From NCBI RefSeq assembly GCF_019266065.1, contig NZ_LPNR01000096.1, positions 1-64,000 on the forward strand: DNA of 64,000 nt. Reading direction: 5' to 3'. The stretch is from Nocardia sp. MH4 (GTDB lineage Bacteria; Actinomycetota; Actinomycetes; Mycobacteriales; Mycobacteriaceae). The notes beneath the pieces were generated by a model. It was not told where the DNA came from. It did not search any database and worked only from the letters and a program-made list of their open reading frames with translations. The position numbers and the translations under genes are program-made. Below are positions 37,063 to 45,107 of this stretch, one piece after another (the first letter of the stretch is position 1; every line of letters begins with the position of its first letter).

Positions 37063-37893
37063 TCAGTTGACGAACCGCAGGTCCGAAATGGTCTGGCTGG
37101 CCACCAGCATCACGTAGAAGTCGGTGAGCACGAGGGTGCCGAGGGTGGTCCAGGCCAGCGCCATATGGCGGGTGTTGAGCTTGGAGACCTGGGTCCAGAA
37201 CCAGTACCGCACCGGATGGGCGGAGAAGTGCTTGAGCCTGCCGCCGGCGATATGCCTGCACGAGTGGCACGACAACGTGTAGGCCCACAGCAGGATGACG
37301 TTGACCAGCAGCACGATGTTGCCGAGGCCGAAGCCGAAACCGCCGGTCTCCCCGTGGAACGCGGTGATCGCGTCGTAGGTGTTGATCAGCGAGACCAGCA
37401 GCGCGACATAGAAGAAGTAGCGGTGCGAGTTCTGGATGATCAGCGGCAGTCGCGACTCGCCGGTGTAGCGCGCGTGCGGTTCGGCGACCGCGCAGGCGGG
37501 CGGGGAGAACCACACCGACCGGTAGTAGGCCTTGCGGTAGTAGTAGCAGGTCAGCCGGAAGCCGAGCAGGAACGGCAGCACCACGAACCCGAGCGGGATC
37601 CACATCGGCAGCTCGCCGAACGGCGTGCCGAAGTGGCTCGATCCCGGGACGCAGGAGTCGCTCAGGCAGGGGGAGTAGAACGGCGTCAGATAGTGGTATT
37701 GCGGCACCCAATAGGCCGTGCGCACAAAGGATCTGATCGTCGCGTAGACGACGAAGGCGCCGAGACCGATCGCGGTGAGCAGTGGTGGCAGCCACCAGCG
37801 GTCGGTGCGCAGGGTCCGCGCGGCGATGCGGGCCCTCGTCTTGCTGAACACGCCCGTCCCGGACGACGGGCTGGTGGTCGGTGCGGCACTCAC
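37063..37893 (-). CDS. sdhC: Succinate dehydrogenase membrane subunit, Sdh1 type with Rieske-like Cys/His residues
   Basis: 276 residues with about five membrane helices (around 38-56, 98-116, 155-175, 188-207, 245-265). It is larger than the classical SdhC/SdhD subunits and replaces both. Cys/His candidates for the membrane-embedded Rieske-type [2Fe-2S] cluster known in mycobacterial Sdh1 are C76, C81 (SPCLSDSCVPGSSHFG) and C209, H210, C212, H214 (SCHSCRH). Histidines for haem include H157. It delivers electrons to menaquinone. GTG 37893 follows GAGG. First gene of the operon. Confidence 0.88.
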   Translation of the reverse strand: MSAAPTTSPSSGTGVFSKTRARIAARTLRTDRWWLPPLLTAIGLGAFVVYATIRSFVRTAYWVPQYHYLTPFYSPCLSDSCVPGSSHFGTPFGELPMWIPLGFVVLPFLLGFRLTCYYYRKAYYRSVWFSPPACAVAEPHARYTGESRLPLIIQNSHRYFFYVALLVSLINTYDAITAFHGETGGFGFGLGNIVLLVNVILLWAYTLSCHSCRHIAGGRLKHFSAHPVRYWFWTQVSKLNTRHMALAWTTLGTLVLTDFYVMLVASQTISDLRFVN

Positions 37894-38028
37894 GGTGGAT
37901 GCCTCGCTGATCTAGGCCGTGCGGCGGTTGATCATTCCCCACCGCGATGGATTGTGATGTGGAGCACCATACGCCTGTGTTCTCGCCGCTCGAGCCGGGT
38001 CTCACGCAACCGCCTGTTCCACCCGCTG

Positions 38029-38042
38029 GTGATCTCTGTCAC
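38029..38042. promoter_or_regulatory. CRP-type operator between sdhC and thiolase-like gene
   Basis: GTGA-TCTCTG-TCAC, a perfect match to the core GTGA-N6-TCAC of the mycobacterial Crp (Rv3676) consensus. It lies about 136 bp before the sdhC start and 99 bp before the thiolase-like start. A second dyad, GTGAC-AGTCG-GTCAC, follows at 38056-38070 with one base more in the spacer. Confidence 0.6.
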
Positions 38043-38140
38043 AGCAATAACTCCCGTGACAGTCGGTCACGCCGGTGCAACAAACCTGTGGTGCCCTGTC
38101 ACTGGAATTCCCCGCACCGGGGAAAGGAGCGTGACGAGCA

Positions 38141-39325
38141 ATGAGAAGAGCCGCGATCGTGGCACCCGTCCGCACGCCCAGTGGCGTGGAGGGTGGCGCG
38201 CTGTCCGGGATGCCCGCCGAGTGGTTGGCGACCACGGTCCTGTCGGCCGTGATCGAGCGCTCCGGGATCGACCCGCTACGCATCGAGGACGTCGCGATGG
38301 CGTGTGTCGACGGCGGGCTCTCCGACGTGCCCGCGATCGGCGCACTGGCCGCGCGCGGAGCCGGCCTGCCCTTCGCGGTGCCCGGATTCCTCACCGACCG
38401 GCACGGCGGGAGCGGCCTGCAGGCGGTGATCACCGCGGCGATGATGGTGCAGACCGGCGCCGCCGACGTGGTGGTGGCCGGCGGCGTCGAGTGCTCGCCG
38501 GCCCAAGCCGGACTGCCGGGCGGTCGCGAGGGACTGCACAACGCCGAGCGGCTCGCGCACTACTACGGCATCGACCGCAATGCCGCCGACGAATTCGCCG
38601 TGGCCAGCCACCGCAAGGCGGCGCGGGCGTGGCGGCAGGGCGCGTTCGGCGCGGAGGTGGTGCCGGTCGGCGTCGCCGCGGGTGCGCTGGAACACCAGAT
38701 CCGCCGTGATGAGGGGGTGCGCGACGACCTGTCGACGCACACCCTGGCCGGGTTACGGCCGCTGCTCGTCGACGGCGTCGTCACCATCGGCAACATGAGT
38801 TCGCACCGGCTCGGCGCGTCGGCGTGCCTGGTCGTGGCCGAGGACCGGCTCGACGAACTGGGGTTGACCCCGATGGCGTTCCTCGCGGGCTGGGCCGCCG
38901 CGGGCTGCGACAGCGAGGGCCCGGCGCTCGGCGCGGCGCCCGCGGTATCGAAGCTGCTGGCCCGCACCGGCTGCTCGCTCGACGAGATCGACCTGCTCGA
39001 GATCAACGAGGGCTACGCGGTCGAGGTGCTCGCCCTGGCCACCGAATGGGAACTCGACCCGCACGACCGGCTCAACGTCAACGGCTCCGACATCGCCCTC
39101 GGGCACCCGGTCGGCGCCACCGGCCTGCGGATCATGACGACGATGCTGCACGAGCTGGGCCGCTGCGGCGGCCGCTACGGCCTGGAGGCCATCGCGCTCG
39201 GCCACGACCACGGGATCGCGGCGCTGTTCGAATCGGCCGATTCCGACGAACCGTCGGAGACCCCGCGCGGCGCCCGGTTCCACGGCGTCCGCCCCGGACG
39301 CCGGTTCGGCCGACACCGCGCCTGA
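38141..39325 (+). CDS. Thiolase-family protein without catalytic cysteines
   Basis: 394 residues with full thiolase layout: AAIVAPVRTPSG start, LLEINEGYAVE and NVNGSDIALGHPVGATG with the catalytic histidine (H322). The nucleophile position, Cys in CxSGLxA, is Gly89 (HGGSGLQA). The second cysteine of the CxGGG region is Ala352 (AIALGHDHG). Neither thiolysis nor Claisen condensation by the usual route should be possible, so it may be a CoA-binding or scaffold protein, or use other chemistry. ATG 38141 follows GAAAGGAG. It is divergent from the Sdh1 operon, with a CRP-type site between. Confidence 0.88.
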   Translation: MRRAAIVAPVRTPSGVEGGALSGMPAEWLATTVLSAVIERSGIDPLRIEDVAMACVDGGLSDVPAIGALAARGAGLPFAVPGFLTDRHGGSGLQAVITAAMMVQTGAADVVVAGGVECSPAQAGLPGGREGLHNAERLAHYYGIDRNAADEFAVASHRKAARAWRQGAFGAEVVPVGVAAGALEHQIRRDEGVRDDLSTHTLAGLRPLLVDGVVTIGNMSSHRLGASACLVVAEDRLDELGLTPMAFLAGWAAAGCDSEGPALGAAPAVSKLLARTGCSLDEIDLLEINEGYAVEVLALATEWELDPHDRLNVNGSDIALGHPVGATGLRIMTTMLHELGRCGGRYGLEAIALGHDHGIAALFESADSDEPSETPRGARFHGVRPGRRFGRHRA

Positions 39326-39383
39326 CAGGGGTCGGCGCGGCGACCCTGGGTGGCAGGACCGCCGCGCCGGTGAACAGGTCTGA

Positions 39384-39674
39384 CTATTTGGTTCTGGGCC
39401 GGGAGTGGAAGCCGAGGCCCTCGTCCTGAGCGCCCATCCAGGCGGCCTCGTCGGACTTGCTGTCCGGGACGTAGATCGGTTCGGATCTGCGGGGGACGGC
39501 GAGCTCCGGCGGTGGCGCCTGCTCGAACTCCTCGGCATCGATGACGAGCCGCTCGAGGTCGTTCTCCAGCCGGCGCACGGTGGCCGCGTCGCCGTAGTTG
39601 GAGCGCAGTGCGCCGATCGATTGCCGGAGTTGACCGACCGCGTAGCGCAGTTCCGCGATATCGCTGCGTGTCAT
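39384..39674 (-). CDS. Small coiled-coil hypothetical protein
   Basis: 96 residues from ATG 39674, with a strong AGGAGG site upstream. Residues 1-50 form a coiled coil (IAELRYAVGQLRQSIGALRS, TVRRLENDLERLVIDAEEFE). The rest is Pro/charge-rich and probably disordered. No membrane segment. A conserved-looking actinobacterial protein of unknown function. Confidence 0.72.
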   Translation of the reverse strand: MTRSDIAELRYAVGQLRQSIGALRSNYGDAATVRRLENDLERLVIDAEEFEQAPPPELAVPRRSEPIYVPDSKSDEAAWMGAQDEGLGFHSRPRTK

Positions 39675-39866
39675 CGTTACCTCCTGTGTATATGGCGGGC
39701 ATACCGACTCGCCGGATCACCTGGCACGCCCGTGAACTCCCGGGCCGCACTGCACCGAGCCGTGTGACTCACCACACAACGTGATCTCCACCACAATAAC
39801 CGAGCTTTTCGGTTTACGCCCGGAGTTGGCCCGGATTCGGCGATTGCCGTCCGGTAACTCCGGTTC

Positions 39867-40817
39867 TCAGCCCGCGACCGCGTAGTGCTTGCGGACCCCG
39901 GCGGCGGCCCGCTCGACGAGCACGGCGATCGAGGTCGCGACCTCCTCGGCGCGCTCCAGGATGACGCTGTGTCCGGCGCCCTCGATCCGCACCAGTTCGG
40001 CGCCCGCCAGTTGCGAGGCCAGCACCACCGAGTGGGTGAACGGCACCATCAGATCGGCCGAGCCGGCCAGCACCAGGGTGGGCAGATCGCCGAGCCGGGC
40101 CAGGGTGCGCGCCTCGTCGAAGGTCAGCAGCGAGCTGAGGAAGCCCGACATCGTCAGCAGCGGCGTCTCGTTCAGGATCGCGGTCGCCACCGCGGCGACC
40201 CGCGGGTTCACCCGCCGCGTGCCGGTGGCGGCCTCGCGGATCAGCGGCCCGAAGATCCAGCGGGAGAAGCGCTTCGAGGCCTGCATCACCCGGGGTGCGC
40301 GCAGGACCGCGTGCTGTAACGAGGCGACGGCGTGCCGATTGAGCAGTCGGCCGAGGCCGACCTCGGTGATCCCGCCCGCCGCGCCCGCGATCAGTCCGAT
40401 CCCGGCGACGCGGGTGCCGATGGACGCGGGGAACAGCCGGGCGTAGGCCAGCAGCACCATCGCTCCCATCGAGTGGCCGACCAGCACGACCGGCCCGGTC
40501 GGCGCGACGGCGCGCAGCACCGCGTCGAGGTCGGTGGCCAGCTGATCGATGGTGTAGGTCGCGTGGTCGGCGTGGCCGGATTCGCCGTGGCCGCGGTGGT
40601 CGTAGAACACCATCCTGGTGTCGGCGTCCCAGTGTCGGAGCAGGTGCTCGCGCAGGAACGCCCACGATTCGGTGTGCAGGCAGTGGCCGTGGACGAAGAC
40701 GACGGTCAGCGCGGCGTCGGCGGCCCCGAAGGTGCGGACCGCGATCGGCACACCGTCGTCGGTGACGACGGTGGCGCGCCGACCGAGAAGATCGGTGGTG
40801 GCGAACGACTTCGACAT
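39867..40817 (-). CDS. Alpha/beta hydrolase
   Basis: 316 residues. Oxyanion/HG motif VFVHGHCLHTESW, RGHGES, nucleophile elbow GHSMG, acid in VLAGSADLMVP and histidine in EGAGHSVILE: a complete Ser-Asp-His triad. It resembles lipase/esterase or haloperoxidase-like hydrolases of mycobacteria; the substrate is unknown. ATG 40817 follows AGGAGG. Confidence 0.88.
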   Translation of the reverse strand: MSKSFATTDLLGRRATVVTDDGVPIAVRTFGAADAALTVVFVHGHCLHTESWAFLREHLLRHWDADTRMVFYDHRGHGESGHADHATYTIDQLATDLDAVLRAVAPTGPVVLVGHSMGAMVLLAYARLFPASIGTRVAGIGLIAGAAGGITEVGLGRLLNRHAVASLQHAVLRAPRVMQASKRFSRWIFGPLIREAATGTRRVNPRVAAVATAILNETPLLTMSGFLSSLLTFDEARTLARLGDLPTLVLAGSADLMVPFTHSVVLASQLAGAELVRIEGAGHSVILERAEEVATSIAVLVERAAAGVRKHYAVAG

Positions 40818-40993
40818 AGCGGCCTCCTGTGGTTCTGGAGCGCTGGCCGCGGCCCGCCATGAGGAGAGTCGCGTACTGAGTTATTCGAATCAGATTTCCG
40901 GCCCGTTAGCCCGCCAATCCTGGCGTTATCCAGCCGATGCGCAACCGAATCCGGGCGGGCCCTGGTCGTTATGCAGGAGATTCTTCGGCTATC

Positions 40994-41091
40994 TAGCCCT
41001 CTAACTAGAGATCCTTAGATCGTCGTCGAGAGCTCTCTCGAGGGTTGTCTTAGTCCTTCTAGGAAAGTAGCTAGAGAGAAGTAGAGGGCTA
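40994..41091. repeat. CTAG-rich cluster of nested inverted repeats
   Basis: Outer arms TAGCCCTCTA (40994-41003) and TAGAGGGCTA (41082-41091) are perfect complements. Inside are CTCTA-AC-TAGAG (40999-41010) and TCGAGAG-CT-CTCTCGA (41026-41041), and four CTAG tetramers fall within about 80 bp. It is clearly more AT-rich than its surroundings. The right outer arm covers the stop codon of the ATPase gene, so it is transcribed as that gene's 3' end and may act as a terminator, but it is more elaborate than the other terminators in this window. Confidence 0.6.
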
Positions 41092-42279
41092 TACGCTCCG
41101 CAGATACCGGCCGAAGTGGGGGACCGTGAAACCGATCGTGCCGCGCTCGGCCGAGTAGATCAGGCCCTTCTTGATGAGCCCGTCGCGCGCGGGCGAGACC
41201 GAGGCCGGCTTGCGGCCGAGCTCGGCGGCTACCGCCGACGTGGCGACCGGGCCGTCGTCGCCGGCCAGGTCGGCCATCGCGCGCATGTACTCGCGCTCGG
41301 CGGGCGTCGCGCGCTCGTACCGGGAGCCGAAGAAGCCGACCGCCAGTTCCTCCTCGGCGGCGGGCGCTGCCACCTCGACGTCCTCGGCGGTGATCGGACT
41401 GTCGGGCGCCTGGTCCCAGGCCGCCTTGCCGTAGGCCTGCACGAAATACGGGTAGCCGTCGGCCTTCTGGTAGAGCGAGTCCAGCGCGTCCTCGGTGAAT
41501 TTCACCTCTTCCCGCTCGGCGGGGGCGATCAGCGCGAGGTCGGCCGACTGCCGGTCGAGCCGGTCGATGCGGTGATAACTGAACAGTCGCTCCGAGTAAC
41601 TCTTCGAAGCCGACAGCACCGCGGGCAGATGCGGCAGCCCGGCGCCGACGACGATCAGCGGCGCGCCGTCCTGGCTCAGCTCGTGGCAGGCGCCGCAGAT
41701 CGCCGAGACGTCGGCCGGGCCGAGATCCTGCATCTCGTCGATGAAGATGCCGATCCCGACGCCGATATCGGCCGCCAGCGCCGCGGCCTCCTTGAACAGC
41801 TCGATCAGGTCGATCTCGATGTCGCCCGAATCGGCGCGGCCGGTCACCGCGGGCACATCGATGCCGGGCTGCCAGCGTTCGCGCATGCCCTTGTCGGCGG
41901 TGGCGCGCAGGGCGAAGGCCTTGAGGATGCCGAGGAAGTCGTCGACGTGCTCGGGATTGCGGTGCGCCATCGCGATCGCGCGCACCGCCATGTGCAGCGC
42001 CGAGGACAGTGGCCTGCGCAGATCCTGGTCCGGTCGCGCCTCGATCTTGCCGGTGCCCCAGCCGCGCGAGATCGCCGCCGAACGAAGCTGGTTGAGCAGC
42101 ACGGTCTTTCCGACCCCGCGCAGCCCGGTGAGCATCACGCTGCGCTCCGGCCTGCCCCTGGCCACCCGCTCGAGCACGATGTCGAAGGCGGCGAGTTGCT
42201 TGTCACGTCCGGCCAATTCGGGTGGACGTTGGCCGGCGCCGGGAGCGTAGGGATTGCGCACGGGGTCCATGCCGGACAA
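41089..42279 (-). CDS. Stand-alone P-loop ATPase with winged-helix C terminus
   Basis: 396 residues. Walker A TGLRGVGKT (about 50-58), Walker B IGIFIDEMQDL, sensor-like APLIVVGAGLPHLPAVL: an AAA_16/archaeal-ATPase-like (Orc/Cdc6 or STAND) module. Residues about 310-396 form a winged helix (YMRAMADLAGDDGPVATSAV, PASVSPARDGLIKKGLIYSA) that probably binds DNA or protein. The N terminus RNPYAPGAGQRPPELAGRD is characteristic of a family common in actinobacteria. Partner and role are unknown. GTG/ATG starts at 42279 or 42267 are both possible. Confidence 0.82.
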   Translation of the reverse strand: MSGMDPVRNPYAPGAGQRPPELAGRDKQLAAFDIVLERVARGRPERSVMLTGLRGVGKTVLLNQLRSAAISRGWGTGKIEARPDQDLRRPLSSALHMAVRAIAMAHRNPEHVDDFLGILKAFALRATADKGMRERWQPGIDVPAVTGRADSGDIEIDLIELFKEAAALAADIGVGIGIFIDEMQDLGPADVSAICGACHELSQDGAPLIVVGAGLPHLPAVLSASKSYSERLFSYHRIDRLDRQSADLALIAPAEREEVKFTEDALDSLYQKADGYPYFVQAYGKAAWDQAPDSPITAEDVEVAAPAAEEELAVGFFGSRYERATPAEREYMRAMADLAGDDGPVATSAVAAELGRKPASVSPARDGLIKKGLIYSAERGTIGFTVPHFGRYLRSV

Positions 42280-42379
42280 CCGTAGCGCGGATCAGCGGGG
42301 GAATCTCGGTAACTCTGGGCTGTGTCCTAGATACTGCTAGCGAACCGGAGACGACGTCATCGCAGCGGAACGGAGTGAC

Positions 42380-42673
42380 ATGCCCGAGGAACCCCAGTGG
42401 GACGCGCACGGAGAGCCGATGGCGACCTCGACGGCCGCCCTCCTCGACGGCCTGCGGCTGCCTGCGGACGCGCACCTGACCGAGTCGATCCGGGTGTTCC
42501 TGCGGGCCGCCGTCGAGGGGGAGGGCGGCGACGATCCGGAGGCGCTGGCCGCGCTGGCGCTGGGCCCGCTGTTGATCGCGCTCGGGCGGCTCGAGATCGA
42601 CCTGGCCGACGCGCGCACCCGCATCGCCGACCTCGAACAGGTGCTCGGCGGGCGCGACGGCCGCGCCCGATAA
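42380..42673 (+). CDS. Small hypothetical protein
   Basis: 97 residues from ATG 42380, with GGAG 6 nt upstream. Predicted helices (TAALLDGLRLPADAHLTESI; LEIDLADARTRIADLEQVLG), the last being a coiled coil. No cysteine, signal or membrane segment. It is divergent from the ATPase gene, sharing a 100-bp promoter region. Unknown function. Confidence 0.62.
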   Translation: MPEEPQWDAHGEPMATSTAALLDGLRLPADAHLTESIRVFLRAAVEGEGGDDPEALAALALGPLLIALGRLEIDLADARTRIADLEQVLGGRDGRAR

Positions 42674-42734
42674 CGCGACGGCCGATCGGGATATCGGACC
42701 GTTACGCGCGGCGACACGCCGGAACGACAGCGCT

Positions 42735-42786
42735 TGTCCAGGGCTTTCCCGAGTGCGGGAAAACAACTTGCGTGCTTCGCTGGACA
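42735..42786 (+). other. Nested hairpin in the leader of the NlpC/P60 gene
   Basis: Outer stem TGTCCAG (42735-42741) with CTGGACA (42780-42786); inner stem TTTCCCG-AGTG-CGGGAAA (42745-42762). It could terminate the preceding small gene or be part of the 265-nt leader of the downstream hydrolase gene. I could not match the leader to a known riboswitch. Confidence 0.45.
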
Positions 42787-42938
42787 GCTTCCATCACAGG
42801 CCGTAATCTTCTCGTGACTTAGTGGAGTCTGTCGCTTCGTCAGAGAAACGGCGCCATTGAGTCACCGCCGAATAGTTGTCGTCGCCAAGCGATTCCGGCG
42901 ACCCGGTGGTGGAGCAGCAAGATCGGAGACTCGTCTCG

Positions 42939-43562
42939 GTGGGTAAACACAGCTTGCAGCGGGATTCTCGACTGCCGAATTCCGTCAAGGGTGCGCTCGT
43001 CATGGGTGCGGTGGCCGCCACGACTGGTGCGATGCCTGCGATTTCGCAGGCCGCCACGATCAACATTCCCGGCCTCGGTAACTTCGATCTGCCGCCGGAG
43101 CTCGAGCAGCCCGCGCAGCAGGTGGAGAAGCAGCTTCAGGCGATGGTCGCCCCGCAGGGCCAGGCCGCCCCGCAGCTGCCGAGCGTCACCTTCGACAACC
43201 CCTTCCAGCAGCAGCAGTCCGCGGGCAACATCGCCCTGGACGCGGCGCGGACCAAGCTCGGCGCGGTCTACAGCTGGGGTGCCGCCGGCCCGTCGAGCTT
43301 CGACTGCTCCGGCCTCGTGCAGTGGGCCTACCGTCAGGCCGGAATCGAACTGCCGCGCACCAGCTTCGAGCAGTCCCACGTGGGCGCGCCGGTGTCCTTC
43401 GACAACCTGCAGGCCGGTGACATCGTCATCACCAACGGTGGCGGTCACGTCGGCATCTACGCCGGCAACGGTCAGCTGCTGAACGCGGTGCAGTCGGGCA
43501 CCCCGGTGTCCTACACCCACCTCAGCGCCGACGACGTCGTCACGGCTCGCCGTATCGTCTAA
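42939..43562 (+). CDS. Secreted NlpC/P60 (C40) peptidoglycan endopeptidase
   Basis: 207 residues. Signal peptide at about 1-38 (GALVMGAVAATTGAMPAISQ-A). A Gln/Pro-rich linker (about 50-88) precedes the catalytic NlpC/P60 domain: catalytic Cys in SSFDCSGLVQWAYRQAG, His in GGGHVGIYAGNG, and a polar third residue near NAVQSG. It should cleave D-gamma-Glu-diaminopimelate bonds in wall peptides. GTG 42939 follows CGGAGA at 42924-42929; an in-frame start at 42876 would add 21 residues with no better site. A long structured leader precedes it. Confidence 0.9.
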   Translation: MGKHSLQRDSRLPNSVKGALVMGAVAATTGAMPAISQAATINIPGLGNFDLPPELEQPAQQVEKQLQAMVAPQGQAAPQLPSVTFDNPFQQQQSAGNIALDAARTKLGAVYSWGAAGPSSFDCSGLVQWAYRQAGIELPRTSFEQSHVGAPVSFDNLQAGDIVITNGGGHVGIYAGNGQLLNAVQSGTPVSYTHLSADDVVTARRIV

Positions 43563-43565
43563 GGG

Positions 43566-43958
43566 GTGACCCCCGCGGAACAACGCTCCGTCACCCAGGC
43601 ACGCGTCGACTCGTGGATCTGGGCGGTGCGCTTGTTCAAGACGCGCTCGGCCGCGGCGGAAGCCTGCCGCGCCGGGCATGTGCGAATCAACGGTGTCACC
43701 GTCAAACCCGCGCAGCAGGTGCGGATCGGTGACGAGATCCGGATCAAGCACGCGGGCCTCGAACGCATCGTCGTCGTCGAGCGGATCATCCACAAGCGCG
43801 TCGGGCCACCGATCGCCGCGCAGTGCATGATCGATCGCAGCCCGCCGCCACCGCCGAAGGAAGTCCTCGCCTCGATCCCGCAGCGCGATCGCGGTGCGGG
43901 CAGGCCGACCAAACGGGAACGCCGCGAAACGGATCGACTGATGGGCCGCACCGACTAG
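43566..43958 (+). CDS. S4-domain RNA-binding protein (Hsp15-like)
   Basis: 130 residues. The S4 domain is at about 12-75: RVDSWIWAVRLFKTRSAAAE and CRAGHVRINGVTVKPAQQVR. The C terminus is basic (GRPTKRERRETDRLMGR). Hsp15 proteins bind stalled 50S subunits carrying nascent chains. GTG 43566 lies 3 nt after the NlpC/P60 stop, so co-transcription is likely, though the link in function is not obvious. Confidence 0.88.
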   Translation: MTPAEQRSVTQARVDSWIWAVRLFKTRSAAAEACRAGHVRINGVTVKPAQQVRIGDEIRIKHAGLERIVVVERIIHKRVGPPIAAQCMIDRSPPPPPKEVLASIPQRDRGAGRPTKRERRETDRLMGRTD

Positions 43959-43976
43959 CGCAGCTCTGACCACGCG

Positions 43977-45107
43977 CTAGGTCGATACCTTCGCCGCCAG
44001 TCTGCTCGACGCGATCGTCGCGATCCCGATCGTGCACAGGGTGGCCAGCATGATCGCCGAACCCTCGCCCGGCACGAGCATGCCCAGCTGACTGCCCACC
44101 GTCACCGCGGCGACCGGCACCCCGATCTGTGCCGCCGCCAGCGTCCCGTACGACAGCGGCTGACCCAGCACCCGCGTGGTCCAGTGCGCGACGACCGCGC
44201 CGACGCCGAGGGTCAGGCCGAGCAGGATGAACTGCGGATGCGCGCCGAGTTCGCGCAGGTCGAGTCGGGCTCCCAGCCAGACGAAGAACAGTGGCGCCAG
44301 CAGCCCGTCACTGATCGCGAATACCTGCTTGGCCACGCGCCGGGGCTCGCCGATCCCCGCCACCGCCAGCCCGGCCGCGAAGCCGCCGAGCATGATCGAC
44401 ACATGCATCGAGCTGGCCACGCCGCACAGCAGGAAGACCAGCACCAGGCTCACCCGCAGCTCGAGGGTGAACTTGCGTTCCTCGGACACCTCGTGCACCT
44501 GCCGGCGCGCGCCGGTCTTCTCCAGATACCGCAGGATCAGGAACATCACGCCGGCGCAGGCCGCGACGACCACCGCGCCGATCGCGGCCCGCAGCGCGTT
44601 GTCCGGATCGATGACCAGGGGCAACGCGACGATGCAGGCGGTGTCGGCGATGGCGACCTGCGCGGTGAGCGCGAGCACCGGCGGTCCGCTCAAGCGCAGC
44701 GAGTCGATGATCGGCAACGCCATCGCCGCCGAGGACGACGCCATCAGCACCGCGTAGATCCCCGTGTGGCCCATGCCGAAGGCCTGTGACACGCCCCAGC
44801 CCCCGCCCGCGGCGACGACGCCGACCAGCACCGCTCGCAGCGCGCCCGCGCCGAGCGCGCCGCGCACGGCGGGATCGCGCACCGGCACGTGCGTACCCGC
44901 CGCGAACATCACCAGCGCGAAACCCATGTCGGCCAGGAACACGAAGATCGGATCGCTCGCGTCGAGGATTCGCAACCCGGTCGTACCGAAGACGACCCCG
45001 GCCAGCAGCTCACCCAGGATGACCGGCAGATGCAGCCGCTTGGGCAGGGCGAGCAGTGGTCCGATCACCCCGAGCGCGACGATCAGCGCCAGGGTCGCGA
45101 AGGTCAC
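43977..45107 (-). CDS. Cation:proton antiporter (CPA2-like)
   Basis: 376 residues with about 12 membrane helices. VILGELLAGVVFGTTGLRIL is the CPA2 signature, and VAIADTACIVALPLVI carries an aspartate at the ion-binding position. GTG 45107 overlaps the stop of the ParB-like gene (GTGA). The frame is open upstream but only as a shadow of that gene. No RCK/TrkA nucleotide domain is attached, so it may be regulated by another protein. Confidence 0.88.
   Translation of the reverse strand: MTFATLALIVALGVIGPLLALPKRLHLPVILGELLAGVVFGTTGLRILDASDPIFVFLADMGFALVMFAAGTHVPVRDPAVRGALGAGALRAVLVGVVAAGGGWGVSQAFGMGHTGIYAVLMASSSAAMALPIIDSLRLSGPPVLALTAQVAIADTACIVALPLVIDPDNALRAAIGAVVVAACAGVMFLILRYLEKTGARRQVHEVSEERKFTLELRVSLVLVFLLCGVASSMHVSIMLGGFAAGLAVAGIGEPRRVAKQVFAISDGLLAPLFFVWLGARLDLRELGAHPQFILLGLTLGVGAVVAHWTTRVLGQPLSYGTLAAAQIGVPVAAVTVGSQLGMLVPGEGSAIMLATLCTIGIATIASSRLAAKVST

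Noticed and set aside
39755..39790. TGTGA..ACACA near 39760 as a CRP site
   Set aside because: The right half deviates from TCACA and the surrounding sequence is rich in short CA/GT repeats; too weak.
42674..42938. c-di-AMP (ydaO-type) riboswitch before the NlpC/P60 gene
   Set aside because: The expected conserved segments (GGGGTGAATC-like and the CCGTCAGCTAACC-like end) are not present.
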